A DNA stretch of 64,000 bases, from NCBI RefSeq assembly GCF_014655295.1, contig NZ_BNBI01000006.1, positions 310,001 to 374,000 of the forward strand. The letters run 5' to 3'. Source of the DNA: Streptomyces fumanus (lineage in GTDB: Bacteria > Actinomycetota > Actinomycetes > Streptomycetales > Streptomycetaceae). Below the pieces are notes generated by a model, which did not search any database, was not told the origin of the DNA, and worked only from the letters and a program-made list of their open reading frames with translations. This document shows positions 17,805 to 26,944 of the stretch, one piece after another; the stretch's first letter is position 1, and each line of letters starts with the position of its first letter. The position numbers were made by a program, and so were the translations under genes.

Positions 17805-18553
17805 CCCAGCAGACAGACCGCGAGCGCGGCACAGGGGAGGGCCAGTGCGCAGGTCCACTGGGCCCGGGAGGCGGTCACCTCGTCGATGACCGGCATGGCA
17901 CCGGCGTAGCCCCGGCTGACCATGGCCAGGTGGACGCGTTCGCCGCGTTCGTAGGAGCGGATGAACAGGGCGCCCGCGGACTTGGCGAGCACGCCCCAGT
18001 GCCGTACGCCCCTCGCCTCGAAGCCGCGCGACTCGCGGGCGATCCGCATCCGGCGCATCTCGTCGGTGATGACATCGCCGTAGCGGATCATGAAGGAGGC
18101 GATCTGGACCAGCAGCGGGGGCAGCTTCAGGCGCTGCAGGCCCAGCAGGAGTTCGCGCAGTTCGGTGGTGGCGGCCAGCAGGACCGAGGCGGCGACCCCG
18201 AGGGTGCCCTTGGCCAGTACGTTCCAGGCGCCCCACAGGCCGTTCACGCTCAGCGACAGCCCGAGCACGTCCACCCGCTCGCCCTCGGCGACGAACGGCA
18301 TCAGCACCGCGAAGGCGACGAACGGCACCTCGATCAGCAGGCGCTTGAGCAGGAAGCCGGCGGGGACGCGGGCCGCGTACGCCACCGCCGCGAGCAGCAC
18401 GGCGTACAGGGCGAACGCCCACATCGCCTCGCGCGGGGTGGAGACCACGACGACCACGAAGGCGAACGCGGCGGCGAGCTTGGTGTGCGGCGGCAGGGCG
18501 TGCACGGGGGAGTGCCCGTGCCGGTAGAGCCGGTGCGCGTGGCCGGACCCCAT
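17792..18553 (-). CDS. cbiQ: ECF transporter transmembrane protein CbiQ
   Basis: 253 residues. Hydrophobic segments at ~25-65 and ~85-125 are followed by the coupling helices with the two ECF-T signatures (ARESRGFEARG and MVSRGYAG, the A-R-G type motifs that contact the ATPase). It begins one base after the CbiM stop and overlaps CbiO, so the three are co-translated. It is the membrane scaffold between the CbiM substrate subunit and CbiO. Confidence 0.92.
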   Translation of the reverse strand: MGSGHAHRLYRHGHSPVHALPPHTKLAAAFAFVVVVVSTPREAMWAFALYAVLLAAVAYAARVPAGFLLKRLLIEVPFVAFAVLMPFVAEGERVDVLGLSLSVNGLWGAWNVLAKGTLGVAASVLLAATTELRELLLGLQRLKLPPLLVQIASFMIRYGDVITDEMRRMRIARESRGFEARGVRHWGVLAKSAGALFIRSYERGERVHLAMVSRGYAGAMPVIDEVTASRAQWTCALALPCAALAVCLLGWTL

Positions 18554-18554
18554 G

Positions 18555-19604
18555 TCAGACGCTCGTGCTGGTGGGGGAGACGTCGTCGGTACGGCGCCGG
18601 CGGACCGCCCAGAAGACGGCGCTGCCCGCGACGACCGTGACGCCGACGCCGATCACGCCCGCCAGGCCGCCCGAGAGCCGGGCGTCGGTGATGTCCTTGA
18701 CGCCGTAGTCGGCGAGCGGGGAGTCGGCGGCCGCGTGCTCCTCGGCGGTCTTGTCGATGCCCTTGTCGGCGGCGACCTTCTCCAGTCCGTCGGGGTTGGC
18801 GGAGGCGTAGAAGCTGACGAACCCGGCGAGGACCAGGGAGGTGACCAGGCCGGTGAGCCACAGCTTGCGGTGGGAGCGGGCGGCGGCGGGGGCGGCGGCC
18901 GGCTCGGCGGCGGGGGCGTCGACGAGTTCGCCGCCCACCCGCAGCTTGAGCCGCTGCGTCAGCCCCCGGGCGCCGTACACCAGGTCGGGGCGGACGGCGA
19001 TGACGGCGCCGACGGTCAGCGCGGTGATCGCGGCCTCGCCGATGCCGATCAGGACGTGCACGCCGATCATGGCGGTGGCGACCTTGCCGATGGCGACGTC
19101 GGTGGTGCCGCCGATCCAGTAGATGAAGGTGAAGGCGAGGGCGGCGGCCGGGACGGAGACCAGCGCGGCGGCGAAGGAGGCTGCGGTGACCGACCGGCGG
19201 CCGCGCGGCAGCACCTTCACCAGGCCGCGGAAGAGGGCGTAGGCGACGACGGTGGTGACGATCGCCATGTCGGTGATGTTGACGCCGAGCGCGGTCAGGC
19301 CGCCGTCCGCGAAGAGGATGCCCTGCATCAGCAGCACGACGGAGACGCAGAGGACCCCGGTGTAGGGGCCGACGAGTATCGCCGCCAGCGCGCCGCCGAG
19401 CAGATGCCCGCTGGTCCCCGCGGCGACCGGGAAGTTCAGCATCTGCACCGCGAAGATGAACGCCGCGACCAGACCGGCCAGCGGGGCGGTCCGCTCGTCC
19501 AGTTCCCGGCGCGCGCCGCGCAGGCTGACCGCGATGGCGCCCGCGGCGACGACTCCGGTGACCGCCGAGGTCGGGGCGTTGATGAATCCGTCAGGTACAT
19601 GCAC
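18555..19604 (-). CDS. cbiM: Cobalt/nickel substrate-binding membrane protein CbiM with PDGLE domain
   Basis: 349 residues from GTG 19604. The mature N-terminus MHVPDGFI is the metal-binding end of CbiM/NikM, where the amino group and His2 ligate Co2+ or Ni2+, so an exact start matters. About seven membrane segments (HLLGGALAAILVGPYTG among them) are followed by a linker and one more TM. The C-terminal domain starts PDGLEKVAADKGI, which stands in for a separate CbiN. No other cobalamin gene is nearby, and a Nur-like site in the promoter favours nickel. Confidence 0.92.
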   Translation of the reverse strand: MHVPDGFINAPTSAVTGVVAAGAIAVSLRGARRELDERTAPLAGLVAAFIFAVQMLNFPVAAGTSGHLLGGALAAILVGPYTGVLCVSVVLLMQGILFADGGLTALGVNITDMAIVTTVVAYALFRGLVKVLPRGRRSVTAASFAAALVSVPAAALAFTFIYWIGGTTDVAIGKVATAMIGVHVLIGIGEAAITALTVGAVIAVRPDLVYGARGLTQRLKLRVGGELVDAPAAEPAAAPAAARSHRKLWLTGLVTSLVLAGFVSFYASANPDGLEKVAADKGIDKTAEEHAAADSPLADYGVKDITDARLSGGLAGVIGVGVTVVAGSAVFWAVRRRRTDDVSPTSTSV

Positions 19605-19641
19605 GTACCGATGATAGGGAGTAGTTGCGACCCGTGTGCAA
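19605..19641 (-). promoter_or_regulatory. Leaderless-type promoter with Nur-like box for cbiMQO
   Basis: On the minus strand, TATCAT (19616-19611) ends six bases before the GTG start of cbiM, which implies a transcript with little or no leader. TTGCAC (19641-19636) is a possible -35 with a 19-base spacer. The same DNA reads TTGCGA-CCCGT-GTGCAA (19625-19641), an inverted 6-5-6 site like the nickel regulator Nur's box as I remember it. Nickel repression is inferred. Confidence 0.45.
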
Positions 19642-19768
19642 GAGAGAGCGGGAGGCGCATCTCACAGCCGGTATCGGGCCCGGGGCGCGCGATCCGGGAA
19701 ATGTGCGACATTGGAGTGGGGGTGGACGCAGAGGTTCCGACAGGTCACACAGCGTGAGGGGCCGACCG

Positions 19769-20146
19769 ATGCCGGTAGTCGAGGAGTACGCACGGGTCCA
19801 TGTCCTGACCGACGCGGACGCCCCGGACGGGGGCGACGGCCCGACCGTGCCGGTGGTGCTGCGCTACGACCCCGGGGGCGACCCCCGCGCGGTGCGGATC
19901 GCGCTGCCCGGCCGGGGGCCCGGCGCCCGGGTCCGCGAGTTCGTCTTCGCCCGCGAGCTGCTGGAGCGCGGGCTGCGCGGGCCGGCCGGTACGGGCGAGG
20001 TGCGGGTCTGGCCGTGCGGGCGGGTGCAGACGGTGGTGGAGTTCCACTCCGCGCACGGCTGCTCGGTGGTGCAGTTCGACGCGAAGGCCCTGGTCCGCTT
20101 CCTGGAGCGGACGTACGCGGTGGCGGCCCAGCCCGTCGCCCGCTGA
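19769..20146 (+). CDS. ssgE: SsgA-like sporulation/cell division protein (SsgE-like)
   Basis: 125 residues from ATG 19769, with GAGGGG upstream. SALP family features: VPVVLRYDPGGDPRAVRIA, FVFARELLERGL, VRVWPCG and a C-terminal FLERTYAVA. SALPs are actinomycete proteins that steer septum formation and peptidoglycan turnover in sporulating hyphae. Placement beside two transpeptidase-type PBP genes matches my recollection of ssgE in S. coelicolor, which is tied to timing of spore separation. The family is sure; the subfamily assignment rests on synteny. Confidence 0.85.
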   Translation: MPVVEEYARVHVLTDADAPDGGDGPTVPVVLRYDPGGDPRAVRIALPGRGPGARVREFVFARELLERGLRGPAGTGEVRVWPCGRVQTVVEFHSAHGCSVVQFDAKALVRFLERTYAVAAQPVAR

Positions 20147-20150
20147 CCCG

Positions 20151-21815
20151 CTAGCCGCCCGCCTTCAGCAGGGCCGCCACGATCGGACCGGCCGTGTCGC
20201 CGCCGTGGCCGCCGGACTGCACCACGCCCGCCGCGGCCAGATCCCCGCGGTACGCCGTGAACCAGCCGTTCGGCTTCTTCTGGCCGTCGACCTCCGCGGA
20301 GCCGGTCTTGGCGCCCACGTCCCCGGAGAGACCGGCCATCGCCTTTGCCGCCGTGCCGTAGCGGGCGGTGTAGTTCATCAGCTCCCGCAACTGCGCCAGC
20401 GTGCCGGAGGACATGGTGCGCGAGGCGGTGGCGAGCTCCCGCCCGTCGACCGAGGGGGCGACCAGGTACGGCTGGTGGAAGGAGCCGGACTTCACGGTCG
20501 CCGCGACGGAGGCCATGTTCAGCGGGTTCATCCGCACCCCGCCCTGACCGATGAGGGACGCGGCCTTGAGGGCGTCGTGCTGCACCGGGACCGCGCCGTC
20601 GAAGGAGGGCACGCCGATCGCCCAGTCGTTTCTCGACAGGCCGAAGACCTCCTTGGCCTGCCGGGTCAGGTCGTCGTCGGCCAGCTTCCGGGCCCGGCTG
20701 ATGAAGGCGGTGTTGCAGGAGCGGGCGAAGCTCGCCTTGAAGGTGCCGCCCTTGATGGCGAACTTGTCGTCGTTCTGGAACTTCCAGCCGCCGTAGCTGA
20801 CGTACTTCGGGCACGGGTGCGGCTTGTCGGCGGCGGCCAGGCCCTTCTCGATGAGCAGCGAGGAGGTGATGACCTTCATCGTGGAGCCGGGTGCCAGGGA
20901 GCCCTGGAAGGCGGTGTTGAAGCCGTGGCCGCTGTTGGCGACCGCGAGGATCTCCCCGGTCGAGGCGCGGGTGACGACCACCGACGCCCTGGGCTTGCGG
21001 GCGACCTGCCGCTCGGCGGCGGCCTGGAGCTCCGGGTCGAGGGTGGTCCTCACGGTGCCCGGGGTGCCCTCGGTCAGCTCCAGCAGGGTCTTGCCGGACA
21101 GCTTCCCCGCCGTGGACTCCTTGCCGCGCACCACCCGCAGCTCGACCCCGGCGGTGCCGCCGGCCCGGTCGCCGTACTTGTCGCGCAGCCCGTCCAAAAC
21201 GGTGCCCAGCGACGGGTACTTCGCGGTGGTGATCTTCCCGCCCGCGCGGTCCAGGGCGGTGACCGGCGGGGTGCCGGACTCGCCGGTGACCAGCCGGTCG
21301 CCGTCGTGGAGGGCGGGGTGGAGCACGGCGGGCCGCCAGCGCACCCGGGGTTCGCCGTCGCCGGCCCGGCGCACGACGGTCAGCTCGCTGTCGTACGCCA
21401 GCGGCTTGCGGGTGTCCTTCCAGACGACCGTGCCCTCGACGGAGAAGGGGACCTCGGTGCCGGCGGGGGTGCCCGGGGTGAGGGTGACGTCCTCGATCCG
21501 GGCGTCCTCGCGGTAGGCGGTGAGCAGGTCCTTCGCGGGAGCGGCGGCGTCGGTGGCGGCGGCCGCCGCGGCGATCCGGCCGGACTGCCAGGCGGTCAGG
21601 AACCGCCGGGCGGCGGAGGTGACCTCGGCGGCGGTGAGGGGGCCGGTTCTCACCCGCTCGGCGGTGGCGGCCCGCGCCCCGTCGCCGTCCTCCTCGCCGC
21701 CGGCCAGCGCGTAGGCGCCGACCCCGGCCGCCGCGGCGACGACCGCGGCGATCGCCGTGCCGATCACGGCGGGTCCGGTCCCGCGGCGCGCGGCCCCGTG
21801 CCTTCTGTTGCCCAC
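20151..21815 (-). CDS. Penicillin-binding transpeptidase with NTF2-like domain (paralog 1)
   Basis: 554 residues. A short basic N-terminus is followed by one TM (residues ~15-38), an NTF2-like (MecA_N-type) domain and a transpeptidase domain. Active-site motifs: Ser311-Thr-Met-Lys314 (APGSTMK), SxN in RSCNTAF and KTG in GAKTGSAE. It is anchored outside the membrane, where it should cross-link peptidoglycan or act as a carboxypeptidase. It is convergent with ssgE (stop 4 bases away) and follows a paralog in the same direction with 78 bases between them. Confidence 0.92.
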   Translation of the reverse strand: MGNRRHGAARRGTGPAVIGTAIAAVVAAAAGVGAYALAGGEEDGDGARAATAERVRTGPLTAAEVTSAARRFLTAWQSGRIAAAAAATDAAAPAKDLLTAYREDARIEDVTLTPGTPAGTEVPFSVEGTVVWKDTRKPLAYDSELTVVRRAGDGEPRVRWRPAVLHPALHDGDRLVTGESGTPPVTALDRAGGKITTAKYPSLGTVLDGLRDKYGDRAGGTAGVELRVVRGKESTAGKLSGKTLLELTEGTPGTVRTTLDPELQAAAERQVARKPRASVVVTRASTGEILAVANSGHGFNTAFQGSLAPGSTMKVITSSLLIEKGLAAADKPHPCPKYVSYGGWKFQNDDKFAIKGGTFKASFARSCNTAFISRARKLADDDLTRQAKEVFGLSRNDWAIGVPSFDGAVPVQHDALKAASLIGQGGVRMNPLNMASVAATVKSGSFHQPYLVAPSVDGRELATASRTMSSGTLAQLRELMNYTARYGTAAKAMAGLSGDVGAKTGSAEVDGQKKPNGWFTAYRGDLAAAGVVQSGGHGGDTAGPIVAALLKAGG

Positions 21816-21893
21816 TGCTTCCCGTTCCCTCGGTGCCGTCGGCGATGTCCAACGACGGCACCCAGCCTAAAGTCCCGCGCCGGCGGTACGTGT

Positions 21894-23510
21894 TCAGCCT
21901 CCCGCGCGCAGCACGTCCGCGACGATCGGGCCGGCCGCGTCGCCGCCGTGGCCGCCCTCCTCGGTCATCGCCGCCGCCGCGAGGTCGCCGCGGAAGCCGG
22001 TGAACCAACTGTTGGACGTCTTCTGCCCGTCGACCTCGGCGGAGCCGGTCTTGGCACCGATGTCCCCGCTCAGCCCGGCCATCGCCTTGGCGCCGGTGCC
22101 CTCGGTGGCGGTGAGCCGCATCATCTGCTTGAGCTGGGCGAAGGTGTCCGGCGACAGGCCCTTGGCGGTGGCGATCTCCCGGTCGTCCAGGTCGGGGGAG
22201 ACCAGATAGGGCTGGCGGAAGGTGCCGGTGACGGCGGTGGCGGTCACCGAGGCCATGTTCAGCGGGTTCATCTGGACCTGGCCCTGCCCGATGGCGTTGG
22301 CCGCCCGGTCCGGTCCGCCGGAGGCGGGCACGCTGCCGTCGAAGGAGACGATGCCGGTCTTCCAGTCGTCCCGGCCCAGCCCGAACCGCTCCTGGGCCTC
22401 CTCGGTCAGCGAGGCGTCCGTCAGCGGCTTCTCGTCGACGAGCTTGATGAAGGCGGTGTTGCACGACCGCAGGAAGCTGTTGGCGAGGGTGGCGGACTCG
22501 TTGGGCTCCATGCCGGTGAGGTTCTTGAAGACCTGGCCCTGCCAGACCGCCGTGTCCGGGCAGGGCGCGGCCTCGTTCATCGAGGTCACGCCGTTGTCGA
22601 TGAGCATCGCCGCGGTGATGATCTTCATGGTGGAGCCGGGCGCCACCCGGCCCTGGAACGCCGCGTTGAAGCCGTCGGCGCGGTGGTTGGCCACGGCCAG
22701 CACCTCGCCGGTGCTGGGCTTGAGCGCGACCACCGAGGACTCGTCGAACTCCTTCACCGCCCGCTCCGCCGCCTTTTGCACACCGGCGCTCAGCGTGGTG
22801 CGCAGCGTGCCGGGCTCGCCCTCGGTCAGCGTCAGCAGCGGGGTGTCGGCGACCTCGGCGGAGGCGTGCCGGACGACCAGCTCGACCCCGGGCTCGCCGC
22901 CCGCCTGCTCGCCGTACTTCTCGCGCAGGGTGTCCAGGACCGGGCCGAGCGAGGGGTACTTCGCCTTGGTCAGCACCTTGCCGTCGCGGTCGACCGCCTC
23001 GATCGGCGGGGTCACCGACTCCTCGGTGACCAGGGTGTCGCCCTTCTTCAGCTCCGGGTGGACCACCGACGGCTGCCAGTCGACCAGGGCCCGCCCGGTG
23101 GTCTCCCCGCGCACCACGGTCAGCTTGCTGCGGTACGTGAGCGGCTTGGTGACGCCCCCGAAGGACACCTTCGCCCGCACGGTGTACGGCACCGTCCGCC
23201 CGGTCCGCGCACCGGGCGTGACGCTGACGTCCTTGATGCGCGCCTCCTCGGCGTAGTCGGTCAGCAGCCGCGTCGCCGCCGCCGAGGCGTTGGTCAGCGA
23301 CGCCGCCCGGCGGGGATCGCCCTTCTCCCAGGCGGCGAAGAACTCGGCCGACGCCTTCTCGACCTCCTCCGCGCTCGGCGGCCCGGTCCGCGCCGCGTCC
23401 GCGGAGTCGCCGTTCACCGTCGACACGACGTTGTAGGCGCCGTACCCGGCCCCGCCCACCATCACGGCGAACACACCACCGATGACGGCGGCCTTCACCC
23501 CCTTGCCCAT
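21894..23510 (-). CDS. Penicillin-binding transpeptidase with NTF2-like domain (paralog 2)
   Basis: 538 residues with the same plan as its neighbour: TM at ~7-27, NTF2-like domain, then transpeptidase with Ser293-Thr-Met-Lys296 (APGSTMK), RSCNTAF and GAKTGSAEVDGQK. Whole blocks (MNPLNMASV, AKAMAGLSGD, GGHGGD.AGPIVA) are shared with the downstream gene, which shows a tandem duplication. The first halves have diverged more, so the two may take different cues. The pair next to an SsgA-like gene suggests a role in sporulation septa or spore wall. Confidence 0.92.
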   Translation of the reverse strand: MGKGVKAAVIGGVFAVMVGGAGYGAYNVVSTVNGDSADAARTGPPSAEEVEKASAEFFAAWEKGDPRRAASLTNASAAATRLLTDYAEEARIKDVSVTPGARTGRTVPYTVRAKVSFGGVTKPLTYRSKLTVVRGETTGRALVDWQPSVVHPELKKGDTLVTEESVTPPIEAVDRDGKVLTKAKYPSLGPVLDTLREKYGEQAGGEPGVELVVRHASAEVADTPLLTLTEGEPGTLRTTLSAGVQKAAERAVKEFDESSVVALKPSTGEVLAVANHRADGFNAAFQGRVAPGSTMKIITAAMLIDNGVTSMNEAAPCPDTAVWQGQVFKNLTGMEPNESATLANSFLRSCNTAFIKLVDEKPLTDASLTEEAQERFGLGRDDWKTGIVSFDGSVPASGGPDRAANAIGQGQVQMNPLNMASVTATAVTGTFRQPYLVSPDLDDREIATAKGLSPDTFAQLKQMMRLTATEGTGAKAMAGLSGDIGAKTGSAEVDGQKTSNSWFTGFRGDLAAAAMTEEGGHGGDAAGPIVADVLRAGG

Positions 23511-23634
23511 CCGGCAGTCCCCTCGATTGAACGCGTTCAGAAAGCGGTCACCCCTGGCACTCTATGCGCCAGGGGTGACGCCCGGGTACGGAAGTTCCCC
23601 TTTGCTGGCTAGACGAAGAAGCGGTCCGTCCGGT

Positions 23635-25386
23635 TCAGACCCAGGTGTCCAGCCACATCCGCGCCCGCCAGTCGTCGATGGGGATCGCGGTGCCGGTGTA
23701 GAGGGGCCAGAAGTAGATGAAGTTCCAGACGATCAGCAGGACCAGGACGCCCGCCGCCGTCGCGCCCGCCACCCGCCGGGTGTCGCTGCAGCCCGCCCGG
23801 CCGATCAGCGCCCCCAGCAGCATCGCCACCGCCAGGCACAGGAACGGCAGGAAGACCACCGCGTAGAACAGGAAGATCGTCCGCTCCTGGTAGACGAACC
23901 AGGGGAGGTAGCCCGCCGCGACGGCGCAGGCGATGGCGCCCGCCCGCCAGTCCCGGCGCAGCGCCCACCGCCACAGCACGTACGCCAGCGCGAAGCAGCC
24001 CACCCACCACAGCAGCGGCGTGCCCAGCGCCAGCACCTCGCGGGCGCACTTGCCGCCCGCGTCCGCCGGGCAGCCGTCGGTGCCGGGCGCGGGGGACTCG
24101 TAGAAGTAGGAGACCGGCCGGCCCAGCACCAGCCAGCTCCACGGGTTGGACTGGTACGTGTGCGGCGAGGTCAGGTGGGTGTGGAACCAGTAGACCTGCG
24201 TCTCGTAGTGCCACATGCTGCGCCACCAGTCCGGGAACAGCCAGGACCAGTCGCTGTGCCGGCCGTCGGTGGCCGCCCAGTCGCGGTAGTAGCCGCCGGT
24301 GCCGTCGGCGGGGGAGAGGATCCAGCCCAGCCAGGACAGCAGATAGGTGGCGACCACCACCGGCACGGTCGACAGGAACGCCCAGCCCAGGTCGTGCCGG
24401 AGCACCGCCGTGCGGGGCCGCACCGCGCCGGCCACCCGGCGGGCGGCCACGTCCCACAGCACCGTCAGCACGCCGAACGCCACCAGGATGTACAGGCCGT
24501 TCCACTTGGTGGCGACGGCCAGGCCCAGCATCAGCCCGGCCGCCCAGCGCCACGGCCGCGGGCCGAGCCGGGTGGTCTCGGCGATGTGCGCGTCCGGCCG
24601 GGCCCGGCCGTCGGCGTCCACCGGCAGCGCGGCGGCGAGCCGGGCCCGCGCCCGGTCCCGGTCGACCAGCAGACAGCCGAACGCGGCCAGCACGAAGAAC
24701 ACCAGCACGCTGTCCAGCAGCGCGGTCCGGCTCATCACGAACGCGAGGCCGTCCACCGCCATCAGCGCGCCCGCCAGACAGCCCAGGAACGTCGAGCGGA
24801 ACAGCCGCCGCCCGATCCGGCACAGCAGCAGCACCGACAGGGTGCCGAGCAGCGCCGTCATGAACCGCCAGCCGAACGGCGTGAACCCGAACAGCCACTC
24901 CCCGGCGCCGATCACGTACTTCCCGACCGGCGGATGCACCACGTACGACGGATCGGTGGGGACCGGGACGTCACCGCCGGAGTCGAGGATCAGGCCGTTG
25001 GCGTTCTTGTCCCAGTTGACCTCGAACCCGCGGTTGATCAGCGCCCACGCGTCCTTGGCGTAGTACGTCTCGTCGAATATGACCGCCTTGGGACTGCCCA
25101 GGTTCCAGAACCGCAGCACCCCCGCCAGCAGCGTGACCAGCAGCGGCCCGCCCCAGTCCGACCAGCGCGCGATCCGGTCGGTCACCGGCCCGCGCAGCCC
25201 GAAGAAGGCCCACAGCCGGGAACCCGGTCGCGTGTACGGCGGCACCAGGCGGTCGCGGACATCGTCTGCCGGGCCCGCCGTGTAGCCGAAGCGGCGCAGC
25301 TTCTGCCGCCAGGTGTGCCGCTGGTCGTGCGGCACCTGGTCCTGCCGGGTGTCCGTGGAGTCCGTGGACGACGCTGTACTGGTCAC
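23635..25386 (-). CDS. pmt: Dolichyl-phosphate-mannose-protein mannosyltransferase (Pmt)
   Basis: 583 residues from GTG 25386. GT39 family: after a short cytosolic start and the first TM comes the acidic motif VIFDETYYAKDAW, whose Asp-Glu is catalytic. About ten more hydrophobic segments follow, with HPPVGKYVIGAGE and ATKWNGLY in loops. It transfers mannose from polyprenyl-phosphate-mannose to Ser/Thr of secreted proteins, and in Streptomyces it also glycosylates the phiC31 receptor. It is divergent from rsmI with 61 bases between the starts. Confidence 0.93.
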   Translation of the reverse strand: MTSTASSTDSTDTRQDQVPHDQRHTWRQKLRRFGYTAGPADDVRDRLVPPYTRPGSRLWAFFGLRGPVTDRIARWSDWGGPLLVTLLAGVLRFWNLGSPKAVIFDETYYAKDAWALINRGFEVNWDKNANGLILDSGGDVPVPTDPSYVVHPPVGKYVIGAGEWLFGFTPFGWRFMTALLGTLSVLLLCRIGRRLFRSTFLGCLAGALMAVDGLAFVMSRTALLDSVLVFFVLAAFGCLLVDRDRARARLAAALPVDADGRARPDAHIAETTRLGPRPWRWAAGLMLGLAVATKWNGLYILVAFGVLTVLWDVAARRVAGAVRPRTAVLRHDLGWAFLSTVPVVVATYLLSWLGWILSPADGTGGYYRDWAATDGRHSDWSWLFPDWWRSMWHYETQVYWFHTHLTSPHTYQSNPWSWLVLGRPVSYFYESPAPGTDGCPADAGGKCAREVLALGTPLLWWVGCFALAYVLWRWALRRDWRAGAIACAVAAGYLPWFVYQERTIFLFYAVVFLPFLCLAVAMLLGALIGRAGCSDTRRVAGATAAGVLVLLIVWNFIYFWPLYTGTAIPIDDWRARMWLDTWV

Positions 25387-25447
25387 CGCGCCATCGTAGG
25401 GAAACGGCCTGTGCGAGTCCCGTCCTTGTCCCTGCGAGGATGGAAAC

Positions 25448-26305
25448 GTGACAGTCACCACCGGAACCCTGGTCCTCGCCGGCACCCCCATCGGGGACAT
25501 CGCGGACGCCCCGCCCCGGCTCGCCGCGGAGCTGGCCGCCGCCGATGTCGTCGCCGCGGAGGACACCCGGCGGCTGCGCCGGCTCACCCAGGCGCTCGGC
25601 GTCACCCCCCAGGGCCGGGTGGTGTCGTACTTCGAGGGCAACGAGTCCGCCCGCACCCCCGAACTGGTCGAGGAACTCCTCGCCGGCGCCCGGGTGCTGC
25701 TGGTCACCGACGCCGGGATGCCCTCGGTCTCCGACCCCGGCTACCGGCTGGTCGCCGCCGCCGTCGAACGGGACGTGAAGGTGACCGCCGTGCCCGGCCC
25801 GTCCGCCGTGCTCACCGCGCTCGCCCTGTCCGGGCTGCCCGTCGACCGGTTCTGCTTCGAGGGCTTCCTGCCCCGCAAGGCCGGCGAGCGCCTCGCCCGG
25901 CTCCGCGAGGTCGCCTCCGAGCGCCGCACCCTCGTCTACTTCGAGGCCCCGCACCGCCTGGACGACACCCTCGCCGCGATGGCCGAGGTCTTCGGCACCG
26001 GCCGCCGGGCCGCCGTCTGCCGGGAGCTGACCAAGACGTACGAGGAGGTCAGGCGGGGCCCGCTGGGCGACCTGGCGGCGTGGGCCGCCGAGGGGGTGCG
26101 CGGCGAGATCACCGTGGTCGTCGAGGGCGCCCCCGCACCGGGCCCCGAGGAGACCGACGCCGCGGAACTGGTCCGCCGGGTCCGGGTTCGCGAGGAGGCG
26201 GGGGAGCGCCGCAAGGAGGCGATCGCCGCGGTGGCCGCCGAGGCCGGGCTGCCCAAGCGGCAGGTGTTCGACGCGGTGGTGGCGGCGAAGAACGCCGGCG
26301 CGTGA
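25448..26305 (+). CDS. rsmI: 16S rRNA (cytidine1402-2'-O)-methyltransferase
   Basis: 285 residues from GTG 25448. Tetrapyrrole-methylase fold with LVLAGTPIGDIADAPPR, AEDTRR, SYFEGNE, LVTDAGMPSVSDPGYRLV, AVPGPSAVLTAL and FCFEGFLPRK, a combination unique to RsmI. It methylates the 2'-O of C1402 in the ribosomal P site using S-adenosylmethionine. The C-terminal helical extension is complete. Confidence 0.94.
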   Translation: MTVTTGTLVLAGTPIGDIADAPPRLAAELAAADVVAAEDTRRLRRLTQALGVTPQGRVVSYFEGNESARTPELVEELLAGARVLLVTDAGMPSVSDPGYRLVAAAVERDVKVTAVPGPSAVLTALALSGLPVDRFCFEGFLPRKAGERLARLREVASERRTLVYFEAPHRLDDTLAAMAEVFGTGRRAAVCRELTKTYEEVRRGPLGDLAAWAAEGVRGEITVVVEGAPAPGPEETDAAELVRRVRVREEAGERRKEAIAAVAAEAGLPKRQVFDAVVAAKNAGA

Positions 26306-26511
26306 ACCGGGCCGTACCGCGCGCCTGCGCCCCATGGGCCGGCAAACGCCCGGTCGCCCCGGCAAAGGCCCCGGCGCCCCGCGCGGCGGCTACGGCAAGG
26401 AAGCCCCAAATCGACGCCAACACTTGGCAGTTGTGGTGCATTCGTGCCGGTACGGGCATCCACTGGAGGAACGGGACGTCCACCCCCCTTCAGAGGATCA
26501 CGGGAGCCGGT

Positions 26512-26919
26512 ATGAGCGAGAACCCAGGGCAGCCCGGACTGCGTGCGGGAGCCACCGCGGTCGTCCACGAGTCGTACTCCTTCGCCTGCATGCGCTGCGG
26601 TGACGGCTGGGAGCAGTCCTACGAGATAGAGCACCACACCGACGCCCAGGGCCGGCGGTTCGTGGTGTACCTGGCGGACGGGCTGGTCGTGCCCTCCCCG
26701 CTCAGCCGCCCCACCTGCCAGAACTGCGACAGCCACGTCGTACGGATCATGCGGCCCGGCCGGGTCGCCTCCGCCCGCGACGCCGCCCGCCCCGCCCCCG
26801 CCGCCCGGAAGCCCGCCCCCGCCGGCCCGGTCCGCGCCCCGGTGCCCGCCGCCGAGCGGCACCACTGGCACCTCGCCGACCTGCTGCACGCCCTCCACCT
26901 GCACCGCGGGACGACCTGA
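26512..26919 (+). CDS. Zinc-ribbon-like hypothetical protein
   Basis: 135 residues from ATG 26512 (GGGAG upstream). Cys26/Cys29 (FACMRCGDGW) and Cys69/Cys72 (TCQNCDSH) form a probable zinc ribbon around a short beta domain. A Pro/Ala linker and a His-rich tail (HHWHLADLLHALHLHRG) follow. No membrane segment is present. I do not recognise a function. The 206 bases between rsmI and this start show no gene or clear signal. tatD follows 25 bases downstream and may be co-transcribed. Confidence 0.75.
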   Translation: MSENPGQPGLRAGATAVVHESYSFACMRCGDGWEQSYEIEHHTDAQGRRFVVYLADGLVVPSPLSRPTCQNCDSHVVRIMRPGRVASARDAARPAPAARKPAPAGPVRAPVPAAERHHWHLADLLHALHLHRGTT

Positions 26920-26944
26920 CCGGCGCCTTCCGTAGGATCGGGGC

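Noticed and set aside
19605..19768. Cobalamin riboswitch upstream of cbiM
   Set aside because: No B12-box-like element or long leader is present, and the promoter lies next to the start codon.
26334..26603. Short frame between rsmI and the zinc-ribbon gene
   Set aside because: It overlaps the zinc-ribbon gene in another frame, has no family motif and no ribosome site better than that of the real gene.
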